From a virus: a stretch of DNA of 63,847 nt. Shown in pieces: positions 41,287 through 50,339 of this stretch. Numbering within the stretch: the stretch's first letter is position 1; each line of letters opens with the position of its first letter. A program made the position numbers and the translations under genes. The notes beneath the pieces are model-generated. The model was given only the letters and a program-made list of their open reading frames with translations, searched no databases and was not told the DNA's origin. The stretch is taken from positions 1 to 63,847 of IMG/VR virus record IMGVR_UViG_3300005832_000038. The stretch is one strand, 5' to 3'.

Positions 41287-43599
41287 ATGGCAAGCAGCAC
41301 AATTTTCTTTAACGGCAGAACTATCTCAAGGCCTGGATCCTATTCCGAATTAGATGCATCCAGCCTTGAATCGGTAGGACTGGGGGCAACCGGTATCGTC
41401 GGCGTCTTGGGCACTTCCGAAGGGGGTACGCCGGTTACCGCAATGACTGAACCCGCAGATTTCATGCGTATCACCAAACCGGAGCAGGCGAGGACTTTGT
41501 TTCGAAGTGGTGATTTGCGCGAGGTGGCCGATCTGCTTTTCGCGCCGGGAAAAGATCCCGATATTCTCGGGGGAGCGGTCCAAGTCATACCAATGAAAGT
41601 TAATCCCGCGCTGCAAAGCGCGGCCACGTTGGCCAATGCGTACGGGGATTCGATTGTCTTTACCTCGAAAGACTATGGTGCGTTTACCTCGCAAATCAAC
41701 GTGTCACTGGCGGACGGTACAACGCAGGGCAAATTGCTTTCGATTACTTTTGAGGACACCGTGGAATCGGTAGACGATCTCGGCGGTGACATCATGTTCA
41801 ACCTCAAGTACGAAAAACCTACGGGTGGGTGGGATGCGATTACTTCGGAGGTGGAATCCGGGGGGCATGTCGTAACCAATGCTACGCGGGCGTTGGCGGG
41901 ATTGGACAGCGACATTACCCTACAAATGGCGGGTAACTCCCTGGTAACCGTGGCTAGCGCGGATGTGGCGGACACAACGCAGCAAGTGGTCATTTACGGG
42001 TTGGACGCATCCGGGGCCGCGCAAAAAGAGACAATCAATCTGAACGGGACGACCACGGTTTCGGGACTGCTCACATTCTCAAAAGTCTACGGGGCACGCG
42101 TCATCGGCACAGTCGCCGGGGCGATTACCGTAGCCGATACCGTACCGGCAACCATTCTCACAATCGCGGCGGGTGCAAATACGACAAAGGGTTTAGCGGT
42201 CGGCGTGGCGATGTATCTGAGCAATTCGGCTTTGTCCGTCGTTGCCGATGGCGCAACAACGAAAATCCTCGTTGTTGCTGGATACAGCGCTACGGGAGCC
42301 GCGCAGCTAGAAAAATTCATCCTTACCGGGGCCACAACTGTTGTCGGTACCGGCAATTTTTCCGAGATTACTTTCGTCGCCCTCGGGGATGTTGAGGCGG
42401 CGCGCACGCTCACGTTTTCGGCGGAATCAAGCAGGGCAAACGCAGCGGTCCAAAACACGCTGCAAAAAGTCGCAGACTACTACAATGCGCGTTACGTGGC
42501 CTCTACGGGCGGGTTCGTTTTCACCCTAGTAACAGGGTTGACGTCTTTCAATCCGGCGAATCTCGACGTGACCACGGGAGCGGGCGGGGCTGTGAGCTGT
42601 TTATCCCCAGCCAATCCCGCGTATTACGCGGATTTGTGGGCGATAATTGACTGGGTGAACAACAATTCGCAATACACGACGGCGGCGAAGGCGACGGGCG
42701 CGATTGGCGGAGCCCCGTCGAACACTACCGCACCCGCATTTTTGGCGGGTGGGAGCGAGGGCACTACGCTATTCGCCAATTGGCAAGCGGGCCTAAACTT
42801 GTTGAAAAAAGTGCGGGTGAATACCATTGTCGCCTTGTCTTCCGATCCCGCAGTACACGCGGCGGTAGAAGCCCATTGCGCGTATATGTGCGGTGTGGGG
42901 CGAAACGAGCGTGACGGATTTGTCGGCCTACAGAATACGGGTATGACGGACGTTCCAACGAAAACGGAAGCAAAAACGCAGATAATCGCGCTCAATTCCC
43001 GTCATGTTCGAGCTATCGCCCAGGCGTGCGAGCGGTACAATACCGCAGGGGAGCGCCAAGAGTTTCCACCTTATTTCACAGCGGCGATTTTGGCGGGTAT
43101 GCAAGCGGGTTCGGTAGTGGGTACACCCCTGACGAACAAGTATGCAAACATCCTCGCGTTGAGGCAATCGAGCACTTGGAATCCAACTGACGACGCAGAA
43201 GAAATGATTCAAGCTGGCCTATGTTTTCTCGAAAATGTCGACGGCGTAGGTCGCCGAATTGTGCGAAATGTCACGACACATCTAAGCACCTCAAACCTGG
43301 CCTTTACAGAGGGAAGCGTTAACGAGGCTGTGAACACAGTATGTTGGAACTTCCGAACCAACATGGAAATCGCTGTAGGTAAGCGTGGGTTCGCGGGGAC
43401 TGTAAACGCGACAAAAGGCGTTGCCGTAGGTACCCTAGGCCTACTCAAAGACGCGGGGATCATTACCGCGTCCAGAAGTTTGGACGTGGAATTGATTGTC
43501 GATATTCTCGAGGTATCGGTAGAGGTTGCCCCGATCCTTCCCATTAACTTTGTCAAAAATGTAATCCATCTCGTAACAATTCAACAGAGCGCGGAATAG
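41287..43599 (+). CDS. Tail sheath protein with two inserted Ig-like domains
   Basis: 770 residues, longer than the usual 380-500. The C-terminal half has sheath features (FVGLQNTGMTDVPTKTEA, PPYFTAAILAGMQAGS, GVGRRIVRNVTTHL, VEVAPILPINFVKNVIHLVT). Residues about 200-295 and 298-378 are two similar beta repeats (VIYGLDASGAAQKETINL and VAGYSATGAAQLEKFIL) that look like inserted surface domains. AGGAGG precedes the ATG. Sheath contraction drives DNA delivery; the Ig-like domains may decorate it. Confidence 0.85.
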   Translation: MASSTIFFNGRTISRPGSYSELDASSLESVGLGATGIVGVLGTSEGGTPVTAMTEPADFMRITKPEQARTLFRSGDLREVADLLFAPGKDPDILGGAVQVIPMKVNPALQSAATLANAYGDSIVFTSKDYGAFTSQINVSLADGTTQGKLLSITFEDTVESVDDLGGDIMFNLKYEKPTGGWDAITSEVESGGHVVTNATRALAGLDSDITLQMAGNSLVTVASADVADTTQQVVIYGLDASGAAQKETINLNGTTTVSGLLTFSKVYGARVIGTVAGAITVADTVPATILTIAAGANTTKGLAVGVAMYLSNSALSVVADGATTKILVVAGYSATGAAQLEKFILTGATTVVGTGNFSEITFVALGDVEAARTLTFSAESSRANAAVQNTLQKVADYYNARYVASTGGFVFTLVTGLTSFNPANLDVTTGAGGAVSCLSPANPAYYADLWAIIDWVNNNSQYTTAAKATGAIGGAPSNTTAPAFLAGGSEGTTLFANWQAGLNLLKKVRVNTIVALSSDPAVHAAVEAHCAYMCGVGRNERDGFVGLQNTGMTDVPTKTEAKTQIIALNSRHVRAIAQACERYNTAGERQEFPPYFTAAILAGMQAGSVVGTPLTNKYANILALRQSSTWNPTDDAEEMIQAGLCFLENVDGVGRRIVRNVTTHLSTSNLAFTEGSVNEAVNTVCWNFRTNMEIAVGKRGFAGTVNATKGVAVGTLGLLKDAGIITASRSLDVELIVDILEVSVEVAPILPINFVKNVIHLVTIQQSAE

Positions 43600-43611
43600 T
43601 GAGGTAAGACC

Positions 43612-44058
43612 ATGGCAGAAAAAGGCAGACTATTTACCGGAGCGCGGGCGCGCTTTTCCATAAACGGTGTAAAGGTGGGATATGCCCGAAACGTGGCCGT
43701 TACTGAACAGGTGGAATATTTCCCGGCCGAATGTTTAGACAACATCGAAGTTGAAGAGCACGTACCCATCGCATATCGTGTTCAATTCACGGCTTCGATG
43801 TTTCGGATCATCGGGGAAACCATAAAGACGCTGGGATTCTTTCCCGAAGTCGGGGGGAATACCGAGGAGCATCTAGCAAATATTCTCGTGAGCGGGGATT
43901 TGGTGGCCACAATCGAGGACACGAAAACCAGTAAGATTTTCGCGACGTTAGAGCAAGTGAAAATCGCTTCGCACTCGTGGGCAATCGACGCGAGGGGGAT
44001 CGTCGGGGAGGATTTGGAATTTGTAGCCACGAGAATTCGTGACGAAAGCGAAATTTAG
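43612..44058 (+). CDS. Tail tube protein
   Basis: 148 residues directly after the sheath gene. The pattern (RFSINGVKVGYARNVAVTEQ, MFRIIGETIKTLGF, YRVQFTAS) fits tail-tube proteins that form the inner channel. A strong terminator follows, as expected for a highly expressed gene. Confidence 0.75.
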   Translation: MAEKGRLFTGARARFSINGVKVGYARNVAVTEQVEYFPAECLDNIEVEEHVPIAYRVQFTASMFRIIGETIKTLGFFPEVGGNTEEHLANILVSGDLVATIEDTKTSKIFATLEQVKIASHSWAIDARGIVGEDLEFVATRIRDESEI

Positions 44059-44124
44059 CGGTATGTTTTTCTAGTCTGGTCTCCTACTCCATTTTGGCAG
44101 AAAATCCCGTTTCGCACGCGGGTG

Positions 44125-44163
44125 TCCCTTGGGTTGCTCCTTCCCGAACCCAGGGGATTTTTT
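44125..44163 (+). terminator. Terminator after tail tube gene
   Basis: TCCCTTGGGTT (44125-44135) pairs with AACCCAGGGGA (44147-44157) with one wobble, followed by TTTTTT. A clear rho-independent terminator in the 278 nt gap between tube and chaperone genes. Confidence 0.8.
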
Positions 44164-44194
44164 ATCTCATACAATTTCTGGCGGATATAGAAAA

Positions 44195-44233
44195 GGGTGC
44201 GGCCGTTACTTAGGGATCGGAACGGCCGCACCC
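44195..44233 (+). promoter_or_regulatory. Perfect 13-bp GC-rich inverted repeat
   Basis: GGGTGCGGCCGTT (44195-44207) and AACGGCCGCACCC (44221-44233) are perfectly complementary around a 13 nt loop, about 30 nt after the tube terminator. On the + strand it is followed by AAGGAAAA, not T. On the minus strand it is followed by TTTTC, a weak T-run. It may be a second, reverse terminator, or an RNA-processing hairpin. The rest of the gap (to 44336) holds no convincing gene. Confidence 0.6.
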
Positions 44234-44336
44234 AAGGAAAACACTAACCGCTATTTAGGCTACCAATTTTTGAAACGTTGTCAACGAATCGCATTTAGGG
44301 CACGTTGGTTGCATAACAGCAAAGGAGAGCGAACCA

Positions 44337-44834
44337 ATGACTAGTAGCGGTAAAGAAATTTTGGACAGGTTAACCCCGAAACATTTGCAGGAGGAAATCG
44401 AGGACGATACTCGAGCGTTAAAACGGACAATCGAAATGGAAGTAGGGGAAAAAGAGGCCTTGCAAAAACAAATCCAAAAAAATGATCCAAAAATGCAGCC
44501 AAAATACACATTTTCGATCAATTGGACGGACGGCCAAGGTCGGGTTTGGAAAGGCGAGTTTGTTAATAAAATATTGTCTATTCGAGATAGGCAAATGGTG
44601 GGTGTAATGCGCGCCAGACTGGGTAACGCTTTACCCGCAGAATCCCTTGATTTACTAACTCAAGAAATCAATCTGATGATCGCCCATTTGATGTTTTCTT
44701 TGGAAGTGAAGCCAGACTGGGCAGAAGATTTGAGGGATTTGCAGCACGTTGAGCTTCTACAGAATATTTATATGGAGGTAATGGCCCACGAGGCCATGTT
44801 TTTCAGAAGAGAATCACTTACTACAGAAGGCTAG
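44337..44834 (+). CDS. Tail assembly chaperone (short form)
   Basis: 165 residues. It lies between tail tube and tape measure, the place of lambda G / P2 E-type chaperones. Helical N-terminus, then KYTFSINWTDGQGRVWKGEF and a helical tail. A second frame opens before its stop and continues in the same direction, the usual arrangement for a programmed frameshift product. Confidence 0.7.
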   Translation: MTSSGKEILDRLTPKHLQEEIEDDTRALKRTIEMEVGEKEALQKQIQKNDPKMQPKYTFSINWTDGQGRVWKGEFVNKILSIRDRQMVGVMRARLGNALPAESLDLLTQEINLMIAHLMFSLEVKPDWAEDLRDLQHVELLQNIYMEVMAHEAMFFRRESLTTEG

Positions 44835-45153
44835 GGAAACTGTAGAGACGGGATTTAGTCAGGTAAAACGGTGGTGGACGAAAAAATACAAATTGCCAGC
44901 AAATCACGAATTGTTTGTAACGCAAAGCATAGCAGAGCTAACGTTAGAAATGTTCGAGGACATGTTGTTACGAAAACAGGAAATTTTGGATCAATTAAAA
45001 GACTTGGATACAAAGCAATCCAATGAATTGTATGAACAATTAAACGCGATAAACGCAGTGTTGGGAGAAGAAGTCTTGGTGCAGGATGACTTGGTGGATC
45101 GCTGGGAAAGAGAGCTAGAGCAAGGGATTATTCCCGATTTGAACGAAAGGTGA
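44782..45153 (+). CDS. Tail assembly chaperone frameshift extension
   Basis: This frame opens after a stop at 44779-44781 and runs with no good start of its own, so it is most simply reached by a ribosomal frameshift (+1, or -2) from the preceding gene somewhere within 44782-44834. The extension (LLQKARETVETGFSQVKRWW, then ANHELFVTQSIAELTLEMFE) looks like the long-form tail chaperone. The exact slip site is not certain; the T-run in ATGTTTTTC at 44796-44804 is a candidate. Confidence 0.65.
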   Translation, partial: WPTRPCFSEENHLLQKARETVETGFSQVKRWWTKKYKLPANHELFVTQSIAELTLEMFEDMLLRKQEILDQLKDLDTKQSNELYEQLNAINAVLGEEVLVQDDLVDRWERELEQGIIPDLNER

Positions 45154-45157
45154 GGCC

Positions 45158-47338
45158 GTGCCCAAGGACATAAAAACCAATATCGTATTAGGTGTTCAGA
45201 CGAAAGGTATAGACGAGGCCAGCCAAAAAACCACGAAATTCAATAAATCCCTTACAGAAGCGGTAAAAGCCCAGGTAAAAGGATTTGCCGAGGCCGAAAA
45301 GCACATACAAAAATTGTGTCGGGAAACCGAGCGCGCCGGGGAAAAAACGGTACGGGTGACCAAGCGTGTTACCGAGGCCATCAAAAAGAAAACAGCGGCG
45401 GAAAAGGACGCGGAGCGTGCGGCGCGCCGCGCCATACGAGAGGCCGAACGCGAGGCCTCGAAGGTCGGCAGGCAAGCCGAGCGGGACGAGCAAAAGCGTA
45501 GGGGTGCTTTTAAGCAAGGCCTTATTCAGGGCGGGTTTCCCATGCCAGCGGCGTTTATACAACGCGGGCCCGGCATGGGTAGACAAATGGCCGGTATGGC
45601 CGTCGGCGGAGCGGTTGGCGGTACTTTTCGCCGGGGCCTAGGGATAGGGGGAGGCCTCGCGAGTGCCGCGTTTACGGGAATCGGAGGAGTGCAACAAGCG
45701 CTTTCTGGAATACCAATTGTAGGCGGCGCAGCGGCGGGAATGTTGGGCGCAGCAGCGGGGTACGCCCAACAACACATCCAATTTCAACGACAACGTATTG
45801 GCATGGCCCCGATGCTCACGAGCCCCATGGAGAGGCAACGGGTAGCGCAGCGAAACGAGGCCGTGCGAAAATGGCAGAGGGAGCAAGACAAGCTAAGCTC
45901 GCTAGAAGATAAACTCCGGTTCAGTCAGTACAGCCGAGAAGTCGATTTGGGCGGCGGGATGCGTATTGCGCCACCTACGGAAGAAATGTTGAAAAACCCC
46001 TTGTTCGCGGGTGCGGAGTTTAACGAGGATAGGCGGGCTCTACCAGTCGAAAAGGGTCTTAGAAAGCAAATTAAGAAGCAACAAGTGGCTGTTTCGAAAA
46101 TGCAGAAGGGGGCACGGGCAGCGCTTCGCACTGGTTTGGAAAATGTGGGCGGATTGGGATTGCGTTTGATGGGAGTTGGCCGGGAAGAGGCCGAGCAGGC
46201 AGCAGCGGGCATTGTTCAGGCGGGCGGCGGGCGTATGGGGGAAGCACAGCGCCAGGGGATGATAGAGACGGGGTTCGCGGCGAAAACAATGTATGGTGTT
46301 CAAGAGGGGGTTTCGGGCGCGTTTCTTCGGGGTGGACGTCGCGGGGGATTAGAGGGGGCCCGTGGCCAAGCGGGCCGGGCAATGACGGAAGCCATCCAAG
46401 ACGGGTTAAAATTGGGCCTCGAAGGGTCGGAGTTAAACGATTACCTGCAAAGTATTGCATCGGGGATACAGCAGTTCGAAATGACGGGGATTCCGGTAGC
46501 CAAAGAATCCATCGCCGGAATGAGTCAAGCGTTTGCCATTTCTGGGATTGCGGGAACGCGTGCGGCGAGGTTAGGCCAAGGGTTGACGAGTTACGCCCAG
46601 GGCATGGGGACACGCGGGGTTAAAAGCAGTATGGATTTGCTAATGCTCCAAAGACTTGGTGGGTATAAGGGAGGCGGCGCGGAAGAACTACAAGACGCTT
46701 TTATTCGTATGGAGGCCATGAAAGGCCAGGAAACCGGAAAAAGCGTTGGTCAATGGGGAATGCAGAGCGCGACGTCGAATCTTTTACGGGAAGTAATCCA
46801 ACTTAGTGGCGGGGGTAAAGGCGGACAAATGGGTTTGCGCAATGCGTTAGAACGCATGGGAATTAACATGACGCAAACCGAAGTGAGGTTATTGGGAAAA
46901 CGTTTGGTGGGTGGAAAGCTAAGCGAGGCCGAGCAAGCGCAGGCCGATGAAGAGTTAGAGAGGCGTTTAAGCGGGGAAGGCGAAGCAGGGTATATCGGGA
47001 AAAAGGATAAAACTGGGAGAATGATTGGGCTCACGCGTGGGGCCGCGCAGGCGGTAGGGCAATTAGGTCCATCCGCTCGAGCCCAGGCAGCAATCCAAAA
47101 TAGACAATTAGCGATGGGCGGGAAGATGGTAGGCGCGGTCCAATCGCTCGAGCGGTCGGCCATAAACACAAACGAGGCTTTTACAAAATTGGTGGACGGG
47201 CCTTTGAAAAACTTTGGGGGATGGTTGGAGAAAATCACGGGTTCGCTAAAAACCTTGGTTGATAAGGGACAAAAAGGCTCGTTAACGGCCGGGGATGTAA
47301 TAGGGGCCGTGCTGCGCAACCCCGTGGGGACTAATTAA
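45158..47338 (+). CDS. Tape measure protein
   Basis: 726 residues from a GTG with AAGGTGAGG upstream. Long helices at the N-terminus, two Gly/Ala-rich hydrophobic stretches (near 140-215) and many Gln/Arg-rich helices. It follows the frameshifted chaperone genes, which bind it. It sets tail length and may help form the DNA channel. No hydrolase motif is seen. Confidence 0.8.
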   Translation: MPKDIKTNIVLGVQTKGIDEASQKTTKFNKSLTEAVKAQVKGFAEAEKHIQKLCRETERAGEKTVRVTKRVTEAIKKKTAAEKDAERAARRAIREAEREASKVGRQAERDEQKRRGAFKQGLIQGGFPMPAAFIQRGPGMGRQMAGMAVGGAVGGTFRRGLGIGGGLASAAFTGIGGVQQALSGIPIVGGAAAGMLGAAAGYAQQHIQFQRQRIGMAPMLTSPMERQRVAQRNEAVRKWQREQDKLSSLEDKLRFSQYSREVDLGGGMRIAPPTEEMLKNPLFAGAEFNEDRRALPVEKGLRKQIKKQQVAVSKMQKGARAALRTGLENVGGLGLRLMGVGREEAEQAAAGIVQAGGGRMGEAQRQGMIETGFAAKTMYGVQEGVSGAFLRGGRRGGLEGARGQAGRAMTEAIQDGLKLGLEGSELNDYLQSIASGIQQFEMTGIPVAKESIAGMSQAFAISGIAGTRAARLGQGLTSYAQGMGTRGVKSSMDLLMLQRLGGYKGGGAEELQDAFIRMEAMKGQETGKSVGQWGMQSATSNLLREVIQLSGGGKGGQMGLRNALERMGINMTQTEVRLLGKRLVGGKLSEAEQAQADEELERRLSGEGEAGYIGKKDKTGRMIGLTRGAAQAVGQLGPSARAQAAIQNRQLAMGGKMVGAVQSLERSAINTNEAFTKLVDGPLKNFGGWLEKITGSLKTLVDKGQKGSLTAGDVIGAVLRNPVGTN

Positions 47339-48859
47339 ATGCCGACAGTAGGAAAAGTAGAGGCTCGCCCAGGGTTCCAGGGATCGGAAACCACGACGGC
47401 GATTTGCACGATTTATCAACATGGCGACGATCCGATAATATTGACGGGAGAGGGGGAAGGTTCCACGAAATTTTCGGGGAAAAAGTCTACCGATCCCGTG
47501 CCTAGTATCATGTCTGTTCAGACGCAAAAAGCGATGGGTGTTGCTTCGGGCAATTTCGTAATCACATTGAAACCATCAAAAGCAGCGGAATCGCTTTTTG
47601 ATTCTATTGTTGACGATGATTGGGTGGACATTTCATTCGGTAGACATGGCAATTCTTGGCATGTACTTCGCGGCTTAATCGACGAAATTCGAGTGTCGAA
47701 AGCAGTTGGGGGAACGGGCGCGACTACAGAAGTGTTTACCATTACCGGTCGGGATTTTGGCCGGATTTGGGAGGGTACGCCGGTTTGGTATAACCCGTAT
47801 GCTTCGCATGAATTCGTTGAAGAAAAAACAATGCGGAATACGTTTAATGGGCTACTGCAAATAGCGAAAGATCCCGGTACGGTAGCGATGGCTTTCTTAA
47901 AGGATTTTCTAGAAGCTATCCAGGACGAAAAGGGCGCAAATTGGAATCCACCGAACGGGATGCCGGGTATCAGCGGCGAAAGTATTAGAGAAAGTATCGA
48001 ATATTCCAAACAATATTATCAAGACTTGCCTCATAGAATAAATTTCAATTTGAATTCGGCTTTGCCCCAAGGGATGTTATGGGATCTGGCTAAGCAGTAT
48101 TCGGATCCGATGTACACTGAATTATACGTGGATGTGCTCCCAGGGGGAGATCCATTTTCGCCTAGAATCGCGGCGGGGGATCCTCTTGATCCGAGTGAAA
48201 CGAAAATGACCGCCGTTATTCGGGATAAACCTTTTCCGATTGTCTACACTGAATTGGATGGTTATTACGCGACGTGGGATAAATTGCCGCTTATCGAAGT
48301 GCAAAGACAAGAAATTTCTACAGCAAATCTAGGGCGCTCAGGCCTCGAAAGATTCAATATATTTTTTGTCGCAGGCCTTCTCACGCAAGAAGAGTTTCCC
48401 GAACACGCGATTACCATGTTGCAACCGTTGTACGATGGCGACAGCATTAGACGCCACGGGATGCGGCGCATGGACATTCAACTCGGCGTGCGGACGAATC
48501 CCGCGTATAGTTTGGACTATACGACTATGGTTAAACACATGAGGTATCTTTTGCGAGATTGGTATTGCTTGAATCCCTATTTGTATTCGGGCACAATCGA
48601 ATTAGCGCACGGGAGGCCAGACATAAAAATCGGATGTCGTGTTCGTATCCCAGGCGCGGCTTTAGCGAATAATCAAGAACAACCTTCGGAAACGTATTAC
48701 GTGGAAACTGTAGACAATATTTGGCAGTTTGGATCCGGGGCTCGCACGATATTAGGTGTAACGCGGGGTTGGCTGGGGACAGATAATTCCTACTTGGATG
48801 CGTTGTCTACAGTAGCCGGTAGGTATCAGTTGGCAGACATAACCGGGGGGATGACCTAA
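47339..48859 (+). CDS. Baseplate hub-like protein
   Basis: 506 residues immediately after the tape measure. Features include FGRHGNSWHVLRGLIDEIRV near residues 100-120, ITGRDFGRIWEGTP, and a C-terminal beta region (GRPDIKIGCRVRIPG, YYVETVDNIWQFGSG) as in phage baseplate hub proteins (Mu gp44 / P2 gpD type). Its end overlaps the next gene by one base. Assigned by motif and position. Confidence 0.65.
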   Translation: MPTVGKVEARPGFQGSETTTAICTIYQHGDDPIILTGEGEGSTKFSGKKSTDPVPSIMSVQTQKAMGVASGNFVITLKPSKAAESLFDSIVDDDWVDISFGRHGNSWHVLRGLIDEIRVSKAVGGTGATTEVFTITGRDFGRIWEGTPVWYNPYASHEFVEEKTMRNTFNGLLQIAKDPGTVAMAFLKDFLEAIQDEKGANWNPPNGMPGISGESIRESIEYSKQYYQDLPHRINFNLNSALPQGMLWDLAKQYSDPMYTELYVDVLPGGDPFSPRIAAGDPLDPSETKMTAVIRDKPFPIVYTELDGYYATWDKLPLIEVQRQEISTANLGRSGLERFNIFFVAGLLTQEEFPEHAITMLQPLYDGDSIRRHGMRRMDIQLGVRTNPAYSLDYTTMVKHMRYLLRDWYCLNPYLYSGTIELAHGRPDIKIGCRVRIPGAALANNQEQPSETYYVETVDNIWQFGSGARTILGVTRGWLGTDNSYLDALSTVAGRYQLADITGGMT

Positions 48860-49845
48860 TGTGGGAGAGTTTACGAGTGGGCGCGGGTACGCGTATCCAA
48901 TCGGGTGTACCCGTAAAAAAAGTATCTAGCGATGGAATTCACGCCCGCGGGTTACTTCTTCGGGGTGTCGTGATGGCCACCTACGTAACCGACGATACTA
49001 CGCACCCACAAGCCGATGATTCATTCGGGGTGCCGTCGGCGGTGTATTGCGATGTGCTGGTTTATGCGAGTATCCCAGGCCAGCGGTGGTTTACCCTGGG
49101 AAAGGTTTTGGTTACTCAGAATCGTGGGGGTCTGCATCGAGGGGATTTATGGAAGCCCAGGGCAACGACGGCCAATATCCTAGGAGATTGGAATGAATAC
49201 GAAGGGAGTAACCCAGCATATTTCGACGGTGACCATGTTTTGGTTGGATTCTTGAACGACAGTCTACAACAACCGATCATTTTACGAGGCCTCCCTCACC
49301 CTTCCCGCGACGTGGGGAACGGGGATTACGATATTGGTAAGCGCATGAAATTAAAACTTGTGGACGGGGATCCCGAGTTTTCCAAACACCACGGGGTTTA
49401 TTGGGGCGTTGACGACGGGGGTAATTTCATCGTTGATACGACGTTCGGGAATGACGGAAGCATCGATGGGGACGGTAAAGAGCCGGGGCCCCCAACGAAC
49501 GGTACCCAAGGAAACCAGGTACGCAAAATCCCGGTAGACTCCTCACATGAATTGATTGTGCTCGATATGGCTGATCCTACTTCTCCCGTGGAGGTGGGGA
49601 AGCTCGTTTTCCGGGCAAACGGGGGGAAAGACGACGTGACTTTAAAATTGGGAACGGGCGCGGTATCAGTCGCGATAGCCGATCATTTGGAAACGCTCTA
49701 CACCACGACGTTAACGGGAATTAAGGCGATTTTTGAAACCCATAAACATCCAACGGGAACCGGGCCTAGCGGCGTCTCGGATTTGCAATTACCGGATTGG
49801 GATTCGGCGATCAATTCTGCAAAATTGACAATATCGGATAACTGA
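48859..49845 (+). CDS. Baseplate spike-like protein (OB fold and beta-helix)
   Basis: 328 residues. The centre (FGVPSAVYCDVLVYASIPGQ, FDGDHVLVGFLNDSLQQPIIL) looks like the OB-fold of gpV/gp45-type tail spikes, followed by a Gly/Asp-rich beta region and a C-terminal IKAIFETHKHPTGTGPSG, a His-rich tip typical of spikes that bind a metal. It is probably the membrane-piercing tip. Confidence 0.65.
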   Translation: MWESLRVGAGTRIQSGVPVKKVSSDGIHARGLLLRGVVMATYVTDDTTHPQADDSFGVPSAVYCDVLVYASIPGQRWFTLGKVLVTQNRGGLHRGDLWKPRATTANILGDWNEYEGSNPAYFDGDHVLVGFLNDSLQQPIILRGLPHPSRDVGNGDYDIGKRMKLKLVDGDPEFSKHHGVYWGVDDGGNFIVDTTFGNDGSIDGDGKEPGPPTNGTQGNQVRKIPVDSSHELIVLDMADPTSPVEVGKLVFRANGGKDDVTLKLGTGAVSVAIADHLETLYTTTLTGIKAIFETHKHPTGTGPSGVSDLQLPDWDSAINSAKLTISDN

Positions 49846-49859
49846 CGGAGTTTCACGGT

Positions 49860-50330
49860 ATGACATTATCATCGAGTACACTCGCAACGGAATTAAAGAA
49901 TTTACCGTTATACGATGATGAGGGGGAAGCAGTCACGGGTTTTACAAACGCTTTTGGCACCTATTTCGCGGGCGCGATATCGAACGGTATACCGATTAAC
50001 GCAGCGGCTTTGCTCGCAGCAAAGGAGGCGATGAAGGTGGCAATGTTAGCCTTGTTATCGTCGAACGCGGCTAGTGCCTTGCGCTTAGGGATTCTCGCTT
50101 TCTGGGGTGCGCTCGTACCGGTTACGGCGTGGGCGACGGTGACGGTGATCACGCCTCCCGTATTACTGGCCAACCTCGAAACGGATTTGTTGGTCACGTT
50201 CAATAACAACAAAACGGGGAAATTGAGCAAAGACGTAGCAATGACGGCAATTGCCGCAAAAATCCATACGGATAACGTTGGGGGATTGGCAACCTGGCCT
50301 AGCCCAGTCGGCGCAGTGTTGATCACGTAG
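49860..50330 (+). CDS. Baseplate-region accessory protein
   Basis: 156 residues, Ala/Val/Thr-rich helices and strands, no recognised motif. It sits between the spike and the LysM baseplate genes, so may be a small baseplate part. Confidence 0.45.
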   Translation: MTLSSSTLATELKNLPLYDDEGEAVTGFTNAFGTYFAGAISNGIPINAAALLAAKEAMKVAMLALLSSNAASALRLGILAFWGALVPVTAWATVTVITPPVLLANLETDLLVTFNNNKTGKLSKDVAMTAIAAKIHTDNVGGLATWPSPVGAVLIT

Positions 50331-50339
50331 AGGGAAAGA

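Noticed and set aside
44129-44344. Open frame of 71 codons in the gap between tail tube and chaperone genes
   Set aside because: It runs through the terminator stem and the perfect 13-bp inverted repeat and has no ribosome site or recognisable protein features.
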